Shown: piece by piece, positions 1 through 10,314 of the stretch
Position numbering within the stretch: position 1 is the stretch's first letter
Layout of the letters: the number at the start of each line of letters is the position of its first letter
Assembly: GCA_922989275.2 (NCBI GenBank)
Contig: OV277856.1
Coordinates: forward strand, 85,269,038 to 85,333,037
Reading direction: 5' to 3'
DNA length: 64,000 bases
Source of the DNA: Gari tellinella
Taxonomy: Eukaryota; Mollusca; Bivalvia; Cardiida; Psammobiidae
Notes under the pieces: model-generated
Database searches by the model: none
What the model was told of the DNA's origin: nothing
What the model saw: the letters and a program-made list of their open reading frames with translations, nothing else
Translations under genes and position numbers: made by a program

Positions 1-148
1 ATATCCTATCAGTCTAGCAGAAAATAGCTTAAAGCAGGCTAAAAGTAAGGCAGAATGTGCCTAAGTCGTGTTCTGCCTTACTTTCAATCTGCTTGAAGTG
101 GTCACCTGTCTTCAACACTAAAATCAGGCTATGGGGTAATGGGTTAAG
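1..148 (-). repeat. Family A palindromic MITE, 3' part (cut by window start)
   Basis: The core hairpin (agcttaaagcaggct... / ...caatctgcttgaag) is followed by the outer arm and a GGGTTAA end at 142-148. The other end lies outside the window. Confidence 0.75.
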
Positions 149-742
149 ACAAGTTTGACTGTCCAATTAATATAATTTCTGATGGTATTGGTATAAAGCC
201 GATATTTTTACTGCAATTGTCAATGAAAAAGCAAATGATATAGTACCAAAATTATTATTGATTTATTCCTTGTCAGATGGGTAGAGTTTGTATTGCAGAA
301 GGCCATTTACACACAAATGGGAATTGTTATGCCCTTGCATCTCTAAATGCAGGAGGCATATAGTGATAGTCCATTTTGTTAGTGTGTACAAGGTCAACCA
401 GATTATACTGTTTCTTATAGCATCAATACTGCCAGCTAGAATACCTGGATATGTACACAGTTGTTGCCTTGTTTCACCATAATTCTTGCAAAAACACACA
501 AGAAATAGCAATAACATGAAAGTTATCTTCTGTTTTTGCCTATGCTGTCTGATGGTTTGTTCGGATGTCTTTTCACAATTTAGACCATGGTCATGAATTT
601 GGATCTTCATGATTACATACTTAGCAAAGAAAAACTTCATATTTGACATGAGCTTGGTACAACTAGGATTTTATCACGGTTATTTAAAAGTCAAGTGGGT
701 TTATTCTGACCTTGGCCATCAGGGGACTTAAACACATTTTGT
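149..742. other. Unannotated spacer
   Basis: AT-rich DNA. A 128-codon open frame on the minus strand (263-649) has no recognisable domain and looks fortuitous. Bases about 430-490 weakly resemble the dispersed repeat at 5680-5815. Confidence 0.5.
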
Positions 743-1241
743 TTAACCCTTTCACTCATAAAAATGCCTTCCTGTGCCTTTATGTATCTCTCATAGAAAT
801 AATGTTTCATGTGTATACCATGTCGTGTTAAAAAACCTCTAGGGAATGTTCTCTGTATTGTGACAGGTGGTTGCTTTAAACAGACTGAAAGTAAAGCAGA
901 AAGCTCCTTTAGAAGCACTCTGCTTTGCTCTCAGTCTGTTTTAACCCTTTGAGCCCTAGTCCCGCATATAGGCGTCCTTTTCAAACAGTGTACATGTGAA
1001 TAGTACACTTGTCCTGTGCAAACAGTGAAGACCCAGATCAGAGGGCTCCGAAAGGAGCCCTCTGATCAGGGTCTTCACTGTTTGTCATAATGCCAAACAT
1101 TGACAAAAACAACCCTTAAAAGTCAGAAATGGACTAGACCAAAATGGAAACTGGAATTGTCCATTTAAAGTTTCAGGGAGGAAAGAGTTAAGCAACTGTA
1201 TGTGTACAAAACAGATTTAAGGCTCTGGGAGAAATGGTTAA
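743..1241 (-). repeat. Family A-like MITE interrupted by a family B element
   Basis: It begins TTAACCCTTTCACTCATAAA. The left core arm (AAACAGACTGAAAGTAAAGC) folds on CTTTGCTCTCAGTCTGTTTT. The element is interrupted at its internal TTTAAGC site by family B (941-1191) and resumes as GCAACTGTATG..., ending ATGGTTAA near 1241. The host copy is divergent and clearly older than the insert. Confidence 0.6.
941..1191 (+). repeat. Family B MITE, copy 1 (251 bp)
   Basis: TTAA-bounded: TTAACCCTTTGAGCCCTAG to CAGGGAGGAAAGAGTTAA. The central hairpin at 1019-1084 is CAAACAGTGAAGACCC-AGATCAGAGGGCTCC, tip GAAA, then its mirror. Five copies in the window (also 6300, 8930, 11955, 16036) are nearly identical and 250-251 bp long. 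That implies recent mobilisation by a transposase supplied in trans, since no coding capacity is present. The TTAA/CCC ends resemble piggyBac-type targets; this assignment is inferred. Confidence 0.85.
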
Positions 1242-1262
1242 ACAAGCAAGGATAAAAACCTT

Positions 1263-1399
1263 TTAACCCTTCACTGTCACGGTACTATCATATTGGACAT
1301 TTTTTAGTCATGATCAGATATCAAGTTACTTGGTAATTGATCAAGATTCAAACTGATATCAATTTTCAATTGAGTATTGTTCTGTACTGAACAGGTTAA
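1263..1399. repeat. Small TTAA-bounded element
   Basis: It begins TTAACCCTTCACTGTCACGG and ends ACAGGTTAA. The interior (gatcagatatcaagtt.../...tgatcaagattcaaactgatatcaa) is partly self-complementary. It is probably a decayed relative of the TTAA MITEs. Confidence 0.4.
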
Positions 1400-1620
1400 A
1401 GATTTTTCAGGCTGCAATACATCCAATTTGCATTCATGGTAAGCAGTGCTCCTAGTTTCTAATATGTTCTCCTTTATGTCTGCGCCATTCCAAATACCAT
1501 GACCACTAATTAGAACGATCTCTTCAAAATGATGCTAATTAGTTTTGCTTGGTGGAAACATCAGCAAATTAGTACTGGAAATACCCACCGTATCTGGAGT
1601 TCTGACAAAATTGGCCATAT

Positions 1621-1866
1621 TTAACCATTTACTCAATAGCCTGTATCTAGTCTTGAGGACAGGTGTGCACTTAAAGCAGAATGTGCCTAAAGACCCATTC
1701 TGCTTTACTTTCAGCCTGCTTTAAGCTACCATCTGCTAGGATATAGGAAATATTTCATATGGTGTAAGTTTATGACCATAAATTGGGAACTATTTTATTT
1801 ATTTATTCTGCGGTTGAGGAATAAATCAAATGTGCTAAATGGCGCCTATATGGGGGAAAGGATTAA
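1621..1866 (+). repeat. Family A MITE
   Basis: TTAACCATTTACTCAATAGC start, core arms CTTAAAGCAGAATGTGCC and TCAGCCTGCTTTAAGC, and a decayed GGATTAA end. Part of the left core arm is deleted, so the hairpin is asymmetric. Confidence 0.7.
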
Positions 1867-2146
1867 AACTTCATAAGATCAGGTTCATTAGATCAACACT
1901 GGCATCTTCATCACTAGAAATGGTGTAAAGAGAACAAATAGTTACAAATTCAGTATAAGTTTCACCAAAACAAAAAACATTGTTTTACCAATACCATGTT
2001 ACTATATGTTTTTAGTTACTTTTACCAAAGAAAAGTCAACATGGCTTCCAAACAGTGGATCTTGAGCAGACACTGAATGTTGGTGTCTGATCTGGATCCA
2101 GACTATTTAAAAAATGCTAGTGTAGTGGCACTTGGTAGTGATTGGA

Positions 2147-2405
2147 TTAACCCTTTACCTCATAGCCTGTTTCTAGTTTTAAAGACAGGTGACCACTCAA
2201 AGCAGTTTGAAAGTAAAGCAGAATGTAGAATGTGCCTTAAGGCACATTCTGCATTACTTTCAGCCTGCTTTAAGCTATAATCTGCAAGGAAACTGAAAAT
2301 AATTCTTATAAATTATATTCATGACTGTATAAATTGGAATTATTTCCTTCAGCGGAGGAATAAATAAAATGTGCTAAAAGTCGCTTCTATTGGGGAAAGG
2401 GTTAA
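2147..2405 (+). repeat. Family A MITE (good reference copy, 259 bp)
   Basis: TTAACCCTTTACCTCATAGC at the left and GGGGAAAGGGTTAA at the right are inverted, TTAA-bounded ends. The core AAAGCAGTTTGAAAGTAAAG...GCCTTAAGGC...CTTTCAGCCTGCTTTAAGC forms a long hairpin. The right half carries the conserved outer block GAGGAATAAATAAAATGTGC. There is no coding sequence. The TTAA target with CCC/GGG tips matches the piggyBac signature (inference from ends only). Confidence 0.85.
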
Positions 2406-2923
2406 CAAGAGTATGACGGCCATTACCTTTCAGTGCTCAGTATCGTGACTTGAATGGACTATACAGTAAGGCCTGCTTTTAGATTGACAACGGAATAAAT
2501 TTCTCCAAGAAACAGTACAGACTCATGTCAAACAGACCCAGAAGAAGATATTGCAGACCCTAATCAGACAGTTCCTTTAGGTCTGCACTGTTTAAAAAAA
2601 TGTCAAAATACACTCATCGTAGGAAAAGAATACGCTGAAATTTTGAAGGTGATACATTTTCTGAGTAAAACTGTCTATGGTGATAAATTTTCATCTTCCC
2701 ATTGCTTCTCAATGTAATCATAACACTTAAACTAGTTTTATATATTAAATTGAAACTGGTAATACTACTGAGAGGCAAGCTCACATAGAAGCTGCTTCAC
2801 ATGAAAAAGGATTATCAGAAATTACAATTTGTGTAGAGCCAGATGAGCTGTGACATTGGAAACCTTGAATCTGATGAGGATGTACAATGTCAACAGTCAG
2901 TCAACATGACGGCTTGTTCACCT
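2406..2923. other. Spacer with one degenerate hairpin
   Basis: Around 2524-2602 the arms AAACAGACCCAGAAG... and ...AGGTCTGCACTGTTTAAA recall the family B core but are eroded. Nothing else is recognised. Confidence 0.4.
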
Positions 2924-3147
2924 TTAACCCATTACCAAATAGCCTGTTTCTAGTTTTGAATACAGGTGACCAATTAAAGCATGTTGAAAATAAAGCAGAA
3001 TGTGCCCTGCTTTAAGCTACCATCTGCTAGGATTTAGAAAAGATTTTGTTTGTGACATGTTTATGTCTGTATACGTTGGAACTATTTTCTTCAGCGGAGT
3101 AATAAATCAAATGCGCTAAAAGGCGCTTCTATTGGGTAAAGGGTTAA
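2924..3147 (+). repeat. Family A MITE, core partly deleted (224 bp)
   Basis: TTAACCCATTACCAAATAGC to TTGGGTAAAGGGTTAA. The right core arm is reduced to GCCCTGCTTTAAGC, so the central palindrome is lost while both TTAA ends remain. Confidence 0.8.
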
Positions 3148-3258
3148 CATTTGTGTTGCTTGACTGTCATTTATGTATGGGCTCAACTAAGGAGTGAGAG
3201 TAAAACATAGGAGATATAGGTATTTCTGCTCTTTCAGTGGAGGGCTCAAACATTTAGC

Positions 3259-3514
3259 TTAACCCATCACCCCATAAATATGCCTTTTTATGCCTTCAGT
3301 TTATTCCTACATTGAAGAAAATAGTTCATATTTATACAGTCATAAATATTTATCATAAGAAATTTTTTCTATATCTAAGAGGATATAAGCTTAAAGCAGG
3401 CTGAAAGTAACACAGAATTTGCCTGAATGCGCATTCTGCTTTACTTGCAACCTACTTTAAGTGGTCACCTGTCTTCAAAACTAGAAACAGGGTATGGGAT
3501 ACTGACTGGGTTAA
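3259..3514 (-). repeat. Family A MITE (256 bp)
   Basis: Inverted copy: TTAACCCATCACCCCATAAA at the left, core GCTTAAAGCAGGCTGAAAG...CAACCTACTTTAAGTGG, and ACTGGGTTAA at the right. Confidence 0.8.
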
Positions 3515-3791
3515 GTGTGAAGTTTTTTTTTTTTACACTCTCCCACATTGCGTATACCTTGGTATAAATTTTGCATTTTCTTCACAGCACATCATCTTAT
3601 TTCACAGATTTCTTGTTTTATTTCAAACTGCCAAATCATTGTAATTGATGAAATTTACCAGGTGTCTATAACTAGAACATTGCTATCATAAGTTATATAC
3701 CCACTTTGATAAGTGACCACTGAATAAAGAAATGCTAATACAGGATAAAAGTAATGCAGGAATCTCCTATCGTGCATCAATTTTATCCTGC
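3515..3791. other. Unannotated spacer
   Basis: AT-rich sequence without a recognised feature. A T(10) run follows the MITE end. Confidence 0.4.
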
Positions 3792-4027
3792 ATAAACCCT
3801 TTACTCCATAGTCTATTTCTTGTATTGAATACAGGTGACTTCTTTAAACATGTAAGTAAAGCAGAATGTGCCTTAAGGCACATTCTGCTTTACTTTCAAC
3901 CTGTTTTAAGCTAACATCATCTAGGATATAGAAAATAGTTCTTGACTGTTTAAGTTGGAACTATTTTCTTCATGGTATGAATAAATTAAAATGTATAATT
4001 ATGTGTGTCTATGGAGTAAATAGTTAA
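3792..4027 (+). repeat. Family A MITE, decayed left end
   Basis: TAAACCCTTTACTCCATAGTC start (first T lost), perfect tip GCCTTAAGGC in the core hairpin, and AGTAAATAGTTAA end. Confidence 0.7.
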
Positions 4028-4391
4028 AATGCTACCTGTCTCAAAGACTACAAGTATATCTTTTTTCAATGGTTGCTCAATACATGTTTGACTGTACATG
4101 TATATGTTTTGATAATGTACCTACAGACCCCAGTCAGCCTTGTAGAACTAGCTAGATTTCCTATGTAGACGCAAGCTAAATTGATTAAGTTATTAATTTA
4201 TTTCACATTTTAGTGGAATTAAGGCCAGAATGTTTTAAATGTGTGATATGGTTAATGTATTTGAAAAGTCAAAGTATGTTTTGAGAAAATAAATAATACT
4301 TTGGAAGCATAATTTTGATTGACATTTGTATAATACTCCATACATATAGTACTATAGGCAGATTATGATCATTTAGGTGTCTTCGTTGAGA
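4028..4391. other. Unannotated spacer
   Basis: AT-rich DNA with no recognised gene or repeat. Confidence 0.4.
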
Positions 4392-4594
4392 CAGGGCTGC
4401 CATAAGTTGATCTTGAAAAATCCTAAATTTCCAAATTTCATATTTTTCATTCATATTTTTCAAACGGATTACTTAAATCAGGTTGAAAGTAAAGCAGAAT
4501 GTACCTTAAGGCACATTCTGCTTTACTTTCAGCCTGATTTAAGCTATCATTTGCTAGGATAATCGAGAAAAAATCCGGAGAAATGGCAGCCCTG
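4392..4594 (+). repeat. Family S element carrying the A-type core hairpin
   Basis: The 12-bp terminal inverted repeats are CAGGGCTGCCAT and ATGGCAGCCCTG. The interior at 4464-4560 is the A-type core (AAATCAGGTTGAAAGTAAAG... mirrored) without the TTAA/CCC ends of family A. A second S copy lies at 19124-19337. This shows the core hairpin inside an element with unrelated termini. Confidence 0.65.
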
Positions 4595-4747
4595 TTGAGA
4601 GAGTCGTTATGATAGTCTTTCCCATGTCTACCTGATGCTCATAAATTCAAAGATCTTTGTATTATTTGTAAAAAGCTATATTCTGTTGAATTTAAATAAT
4701 AACCTATTGAATCACCTGTCATTTGGTTTTACCTGTTATTGTCATAG

Positions 4748-4960
4748 CTTGTTTTCTGTATTTAAAGACAGATGGATGCAAAAAGTAGGCTGAAAGTAAA
4801 CAATGAATGTCACTCACACAGATATTTCTTTACTTTAAGTCTGCTCTTAAAAGTCACCTGTCAGCTTGTTAGTATGGTAGATTCATAAAGGGCATTTCTA
4901 TTGGCTGTGAGGAATATGTTTAAGGCATGTACAGGCATTTCTATAAGGGAAAGGGCTTAC
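4748..4960 (+). repeat. Decayed family A-like hairpin
   Basis: Arms AAAGTAGGCTGAAAGTAAAC and TTTACTTTAAGTCTGCTCTT surround a diverged tip. It is followed by GGGCATTTCTATTGG and AAGGGCTTA, the remnants of the outer arm. Confidence 0.45.
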
Positions 4961-5216
4961 CCATACCATCATACATATAAAGTAGAAGTGGTATCACATT
5001 GGTTATCTATCAGTGATTCATATAAAATAATTCTGGTTTAAAAGGTTATTTTCTGAAGTTGGCGGTTGGTGGTGGGGTTCTATTGTGTATGATTCCTTTT
5101 TTTATTGCCCAACATCTGCCGATGCAGGATAATAAAGTGATCAACATGTCTGAGATCACATCCATATGTATGACTTACCAGATCTTACCATTTTGTCTTG
5201 GATCAAGACTGCATGC

Positions 5217-5672
5217 TACAATGGAGAATACGTTATTCTTTCCCGTTTAACCCATTACCCTATAGCCCTTTTCTAGTTTTGAAGATAGATGACCACTTAA
5301 AACAGGTTGAAAGTAAAGCAGAATGTGCCTTTAGGCACATTCTGCTTTACTTTCAGCCTGCTTTAAGCTACCAGCTGCTACAATATAGAAATAATTTCTA
5401 ATGTTAAATATTCACAACTTTATAAATTGGAACTATTTTCTTCAGTGTAGGGATAAATAAGAGGCGTAAAAAGTTGTATTTATGGGGTAATGGGTTAAAC
5501 GCAAAGGAAAAGCAAATGCATTGTTGATTTTTAAATGGACGCCAAACAGTTTGGAGCCTGATCAGACGCCGGGTTACCCGTCATCTGATCTGGTTCCAAA
5601 CTATTTGCAATAGAAATAACAGATTTAGCAGTAACTCGTTTATTGGGAAAGAATAATGTTTTCTCCACTGTA
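5217..5672 (+). repeat. Family H MITE split by a family A insertion
   Basis: H ends TACAATGGAGAATACGTTAT and AATAATGTTTTCTCCACTGTA enclose the H core (CAAACAGTTTGGAGCCTGATC... at 5546-5615). At the H sequence CCCGTTTAAACGC, family A is inserted, leaving TTAA on both sides. Flanking GCATGC occurs on both sides, so the original target appears to have been palindromic around TA. Confidence 0.85.
5247..5498 (+). repeat. Family A MITE nested in family H (252 bp)
   Basis: TTAACCCATTACCCTATAGC to GGGTAATGGGTTAA. Uninterrupted H copies (e.g. 45654-45893) give the empty site CCCGTTTAAACGC. Comparison shows exact TTAA target duplication. Core hairpin tip is GCCTTTAGGC. Confidence 0.9.
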
Positions 5673-5679
5673 GCATGCT

Positions 5680-5815
5680 TGGATTATACAGTTGTTGCCT
5701 TGTACCATTCCCAATCCACACATATCATTCAATCTCTATTTGATCTTGACCATGTCGGGCAACCCACCAGGGCATTTGCATATGTTTAAAACAGCGTCTT
5801 GTTTTGTTTAGATAA
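5680..5815. repeat. Dispersed repeat (family Q), copy 1
   Basis: ATGCTTGGATTATACAGTTG...ACCATTCCCAATCCAC...TTTGATCTTGACC...CAGCGTCTTGTTTTG recurs in diverged form at 6770-6925 and partly at 430-490. Its class is not identifiable. Confidence 0.45.
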
Positions 5816-6069
5816 GTTTATATCAGAATATTGATTTACTGCAGATTGTTCTTAGCAATGATTTTTACGTCATTGTTTAAACAATCATTTTTCCCAACAA
5901 AAATCAATTAACATTTTAAGCGGACAAGTAATATTATATCTGCTGATCATTACAGAATTACAGATGTTATGAGTGTATTTACAGCAATGGATATAAAGGT
6001 AATTTTGACAGCAGTTATATTTTAACACATCCATTTATGTCATGTCTGTTTATATTATCGCTCCTTAAT

Positions 6070-6290
6070 GACTCCATTAAAATCAGTGTACCTGTATACC
6101 ATAAAGTGTACAATTGTCCTATGCCAACATTGTTGATCCAGATTAGAGGACTGTTAGAGGAACCCTCTGATCAGGTTCTACACTGTTTGTCACTTTACAA
6201 TACATTGTTTCACTGCCCTAAATAGCGCAAAACGGACAATACTAAATTTATAACTTGAGTTGTAAGCTTTAGGGGTGAAATAGGTAACTA
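6070..6290 (+). repeat. Old B-like hairpin element
   Basis: The sequence reads CAACATTGTTGATCCAGATTAGAGGAC...AACCCTCTGATCAGGTTCTACACTGTTTG, with outer CAGTGTACCTG and GGACAATACT / GCTTTAGGGGTGAAATAGG. It is a degenerate relative of families B and R. Confidence 0.5.
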
Positions 6291-6299
6291 AATTATGCT

Positions 6300-6550
6300 T
6301 TAACCCTTTGAACCCTAGTCCCGCATATAGGCGTCATTTTCGAACAATGTTCATACGAGTAGTACACTTGTCCTATGCAAACAGTGAAGACCCAGATCAG
6401 AGGGCTCCTTCCGGAGCCCTCTGATCAGGGTCTTCACTGTTTGTCATAATGCCAAACATTGACAAAAACAACCCTTTTAAGTCAGAAATGGACTAGACTT
6501 AGATGGAAACTGGAATTGTCCATTTAAAGTTTCAGGGAGGAAAGAGTTAA
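6300..6550 (+). repeat. Family B MITE, copy 2 (251 bp)
   Basis: TTAACCCTTTGAACCCTAGT to GGGAGGAAAGAGTTAA. Hairpin 6378-6443 has tip TTCC instead of GAAA while the arms are unchanged. Confidence 0.85.
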
Positions 6551-7218
6551 ACAATGTATATTTTATTCTTAAAAGTCCCAGTACAATATTACAGATATGC
6601 CTAACCATGGCATCATGTAAAATACATGCAAAAATCATTGATCTTAAAATGAAAAATAACAATCTTTTGAATAAGCATATCTTTGTTTAAGCCTCTCATA
6701 CCTCGGCATCTACCAATGTTAATAGTGTATTGTCCTTTTGCCTTGCACCAATACCACTTTACTAGAATGCTTGGATAGTCATGCAATTGCTGCCTAGGAC
6801 AATTCCTAATCCACCCAACCTTGATTTGACTTTGACCCCATTTAGATTTGGACTCTGAAAGGGGATGGGGGTTGGCGGTTTGGATATGTATTTATTGAAT
6901 GCAGCGTTTTGTTATTTATTAATTTGGTCTTGCTGGACAGAAAGAGTGTAAGTCAGACTGAGGTATTGTTTTTCCATCAACAATACTTTTGATTTTAACA
7001 GGTTTTCATTATTACACTATTTATCACTGCAAAAACTTTGTCTTTCTTTCACTTCTTTCACTTCTAATTCTGCAGTATTCTTGTATATTTGAGTTAGTTA
7101 TCAATGCATTATTTTATATTTTTGGCATGTAGTGTCATGAATAAAGTATTGAGTTGTGTACCAATCTTGACTTCAAGGTCAAGGTCATGACAGACAAAAC
7201 CCTTTAGTGGGCTGCCTT
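6551..7218. other. Spacer with a Q repeat copy
   Basis: Bases 6770-6925 (AATGCTTGGATAGTCATGC... to AGCGTTTTGTTATTTATT) are a diverged copy of the 5680 repeat. No gene is recognised. Confidence 0.4.
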
Positions 7219-8236
7219 TTTAGCTCACCTGGCACGTAGTGCCAAGGTGAGCTATTTTGATCGTCCTCTGTCCGTCGTCGTTCGTTCGTTCGTCCGTCCG
7301 TCCGTCCGTCCGTCCGTTCGTCCGTCCGTTCGTCGTCAACAATTTCTTTAAACGACATCTCCGACGAAACTACTGGATAGATTTTTACCAAACTTGGCCT
7401 GAATGATCCTTATATGGTCCTCTTTCAAAGTTGTTCAAACATTTCCGGTCCGTTACATATCTAGGGTCACAGGAGCTAAAAATAGATTTTTTCAATGAAA
7501 ACTTAAAAAAACTTCTTGTCTGAAACCACAGTACCCTGAGCTTAGATATTTGGCACACATTGTCTTCAGGTCCTCTATCAAGATTGTTCAAATTATGTCC
7601 CTGGGGTAAAAAATGACCCCGCCCCGGGGGTCGTAAATTTACATAGAGTTATATAGTGAAATCTTTAAACATCTTTTTCTCCGAAACTAATATGGCCAGA
7701 GCTTTGATATTTGGCATTATGATTCTTCTAGAAGCCCTTAACAATATTGTAAATATGGTTCTGGTCAGTTGCATATCTAGGTCACAGGAGCTAAAAATAG
7801 ATTTTTTCAATGAAATCTTAAAAAATCTTCTTGTCTGAAACCACAGTACCTTGAGCTTAGATATTTGGCACAAAGCATCATCTACAGGTCCTCTATCAAG
7901 GTTGTTTAAATTATGTCCCTGGGGTAAAAAATGACCACGCCCTGGGGGTCGTAATTTTACATAGAGTTCTGTAGTGAATTCTTCAAACATCTTTACCTCT
8001 GAAACTAATATGGTCAGAGCTTTGATATTTGGCATGATGACACTTCTAGAAGCCCTTAACCAATATTGTAAATATGGTTCCGGTATGTTGGATATCTGGG
8101 TCACAGGAGCTAAAAATAGATTTTTTCAATGAAAATTATGTCTCTGGGGTGAAAAGTGATCCCATACCAGGGGTTATGTGACCCTTGTGTATGTTTTTCC
8201 AGGTGAGCGATATTTAGGCCCGCATGGGCCTCTTGT
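7219..8236 (+). mobile_element. Bivalve-type dispersed repeat with CGTC tract and internal tandem
   Basis: It opens with AGCTCACCTGGCACGTAGTG and its mirror GCCAAGGTGAGCT, followed by a (CGTC/CGTT)n tract at about 7264-7337. It closes with CCAGGTGAGCGATATTTAGG...GCATGGGCCTCTTG. Inside, a unit of about 315 bp starting GTCACAGGAGCTAAAAATAG repeats at 7466, 7781 and (partial) 8100. Repeats of this layout are common in bivalve genomes and are usually treated as non-autonomous transposon-like elements. Open frames here (e.g. 7649-8104, minus) simply read the tandem unit and are not genes. Confidence 0.75.
7264..7337. repeat. (CGTC/CGTT)n simple repeat
   Basis: About 74 bp of CGTC and CGTT units, an integral part of the surrounding element. 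Confidence 0.9.
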
Positions 8237-8518
8237 CCTATTTATTGACAACGTAAGAGATGTATTTGAAGAGTCATTGCTTTGTTGTTTAATCAATGAA
8301 TAAATTAGAGTATAATAGAAAACACATAATTATTAAATACATGTACACATGCAAAAAACAAATAAGTCGTTGTAAATTGCCATTTTCTTCACAGACCTTC
8401 ATAAACATTTTCTTTGCTGAAATTTAAGTAGAATATTCCACATGTATTGCTTGTGTTGATTTTTAGGCTATTTTAAGAAAATATCTAAAAAATAAAATAA
8501 CTACTGAGAACAACTGGT

Positions 8519-8860
8519 GTAGTGTCTGTCCAGAGAGCTCCTTGAGGAGCCCTCTGATCAGGGTCTACACTGTTTGCCAAGATACATATAAACTGATTTC
8601 CAGCATAGAAAGTATTAATGTAGCATTCTGTTTCTGTGTCTCTTTAGTTGTTTATATTAATTATATATTTATATTGATCACCAAGTTTCCTTATTTACTT
8701 AGCCTTTTCAACACTACAAACTGTTATCAAATACCTTTGCCAACAGTATAAACTGGGGCCTGATCAGGCTCCATGCTGTTTGTCACTCAGATCCTGTCCC
8801 TGTAGATAAAATAAAGGACAGAACTAATTTCAGAATTATAACTACAGCATTTTCAGCAAG
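8519..8860. repeat. Degenerate B-like hairpins
   Basis: Two eroded core hairpins. One is GTAGTGTCTGTCCAGAGAGC...GAGGAGCCCTCTGATCAGGG...ACTGTTTGCC at 8519-8580. The other is CCAACAGTATAAACTGGGGC...CTCCATGCTGTTTGTCAC at 8735-8790. Confidence 0.4.
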
Positions 8861-8929
8861 TGGTTATTTAGTGTTGAAAGAGTTATTTCTTCTGGTCATT
8901 GGTACTAAGGCGTTTGCCTTAACATTTCT

Positions 8930-9180
8930 TTAACTCTTTGAACCCTAGTCCCGCATATAGGCGTGCTTTTCAAACAGTGTACATGTGAATAGTACACTTG
9001 TCCTATGCAAACAGTGAAGACCCTGATCAGAGGGCTCCGAAAGGAGCCCTCTGATCAGGTTCTTCACTGTTTGTCACAATGCCAAACATTGACAAAAACA
9101 ACCCTTAAAAGTCAGAAATGGACTAGACTATAATGGAAACTGGAATTTTCCATTTAAAGTTTCAGGGAGGAAAGAGTTAA
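8930..9180 (+). repeat. Family B MITE, copy 3 (251 bp)
   Basis: TTAACTCTTTGAACCCTAGT to AGGAAAGAGTTAA. Hairpin 9008-9073 has tip GAAA. This copy has CCCTGATC where the others have CCCAGATC. Confidence 0.85.
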
Positions 9181-9539
9181 GACATAATATGGGAATGACT
9201 ATAGAAAGCTGTCTATGTCCTGCATTAAGTAGCTACAGAAATATCTGTTTCATTCTTCATATAATGGCTCATTGGCTCAGGTCAAATTGCACCTGTATGA
9301 TACAAGCCACATGAATATCATATTTGTGAGACATAATTACAAAGCTAAGAATTCCAATATGGTAAAATATTGATGTTAAAGGGTAAACAATATTTTGTAG
9401 CTACAAATTCTGTATCATGTTTTCAAAAGCTGTATATTATGTACAGTTAAATTTTGTGTCTGGTGGCCACTTTTTGAAAAATAGATCTCTACAAATATGT
9501 GACTCTTAAAAGAGATTTATGTTTAACTTTTGTTCTTCA
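9181..9539. other. Unannotated spacer
   Basis: AT-rich DNA with no recognised feature. Confidence 0.4.
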
Positions 9540-9787
9540 TTAACACTTTCATGATCAAATTTATTATGAGGTGTTTGCCCCTTCACCTGCCATATTGTCG
9601 TCTGCTTCAATATTGTTGTATACAATACTGTTTCAAAGTTAGATTTAAGGAAGTATGACTGAAGAAATTTCTAAAAGAAGGTCAAACAGTTTTGATCCTG
9701 ATCGGATGCTGCTTTACACAGCCTCTGATCAGGATCCAAACTGTTTGCAAATATGCCTTTTGGGGTCATTGAGATTGAAAGGGTTAA
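9540..9787 (+). repeat. Family F MITE, copy 1 (248 bp)
   Basis: TTAACACTTTCATGATCAAA to AGATTGAAAGGGTTAA. It contains CCCCTTCACCTGCC, GTCGTCTGCTTC and a type-I core (CAAACAGTTTTGATCCTGATC... / ...GATCAGGATCCAAACTGTTTGC). Confidence 0.7.
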
Positions 9788-9889
9788 GCTTTAACCTGTC
9801 ATAAAGAATGCTAACTCATCGTATTTCACATGGCCACTCTACAACCTTTTCCTCCTTATCCATTGGTCTCAATCTGCTCTTTATAATTG

Positions 9890-10074
9890 AATTTTAAGGC
9901 AAGGTACTGCTTAAAGCAAAATTAGAGTAATTAGGAGCTTTCTGCTTTACTTTTATCTTGCTTTAAGTTGCCACCTATTTTCAACACTATAAGTGAATAC
10001 CTATCCGTTTTTGGCACTTATGTGGAAGAGTGGGTAAAAGCACTCTAAGGTGCTTCTGTAGAAGAAAGGGTTAA
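9890..10074. repeat. Decayed family A-like element
   Basis: CTGCTTAAAGC... and ...CTTGCTTTAAGTTGCCACC are the core arms. The end GAAGAAAGGGTTAA shares its TTAA with the next A copy. Confidence 0.5.
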
Positions 10075-10314
10075 CCCTTTACCCCATAGTCTATTTCTAG
10101 ATTTCAAGACAGCTGATCACTTAAAGCAGGTTGAAAGTAAAGCAGAATGTGCCTTAAGGCGCATTCTGCTTTACTTTCAACCTGCTTTAAGTGACCGTCA
10201 GATAGTATATAGAAAATAATTCTCGTAGTGATTATTCATGATGCTATAAATAGGAATGTATTTTCTACAGTTGAGGAATAAATTGAATGCGCCAAAAGTG
10301 GAAGAAAGGGTTAA
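10071..10314 (+). repeat. Family A MITE abutting the previous copy (244 bp)
   Basis: TTAACCCTTTACCCCATAGT to GAAGAAAGGGTTAA. The hairpin CACTTAAAGCAGGTTGAAAG...CAACCTGCTTTAAGTG is near perfect. The left TTAA is the right TTAA of the 9890 element, so one element landed on the boundary of another. Confidence 0.85.

Noticed and set aside
263..649. 128-codon minus-strand frame
   Set aside because: No domain, signal or conserved pattern is recognised, and it has no splice context; length is compatible with chance in this composition.
1019..1084. Core hairpins as rho-independent terminators
   Set aside because: The fold is terminator-like, but the genome is eukaryotic, no T-tract follows and the hairpins sit in transposable elements.
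7385..8104. Open frames of 68 and 151 codons on the minus strand
   Set aside because: They lie in the internal tandem of the bivalve dispersed repeat; their similarity to each other reflects the 315-bp unit.
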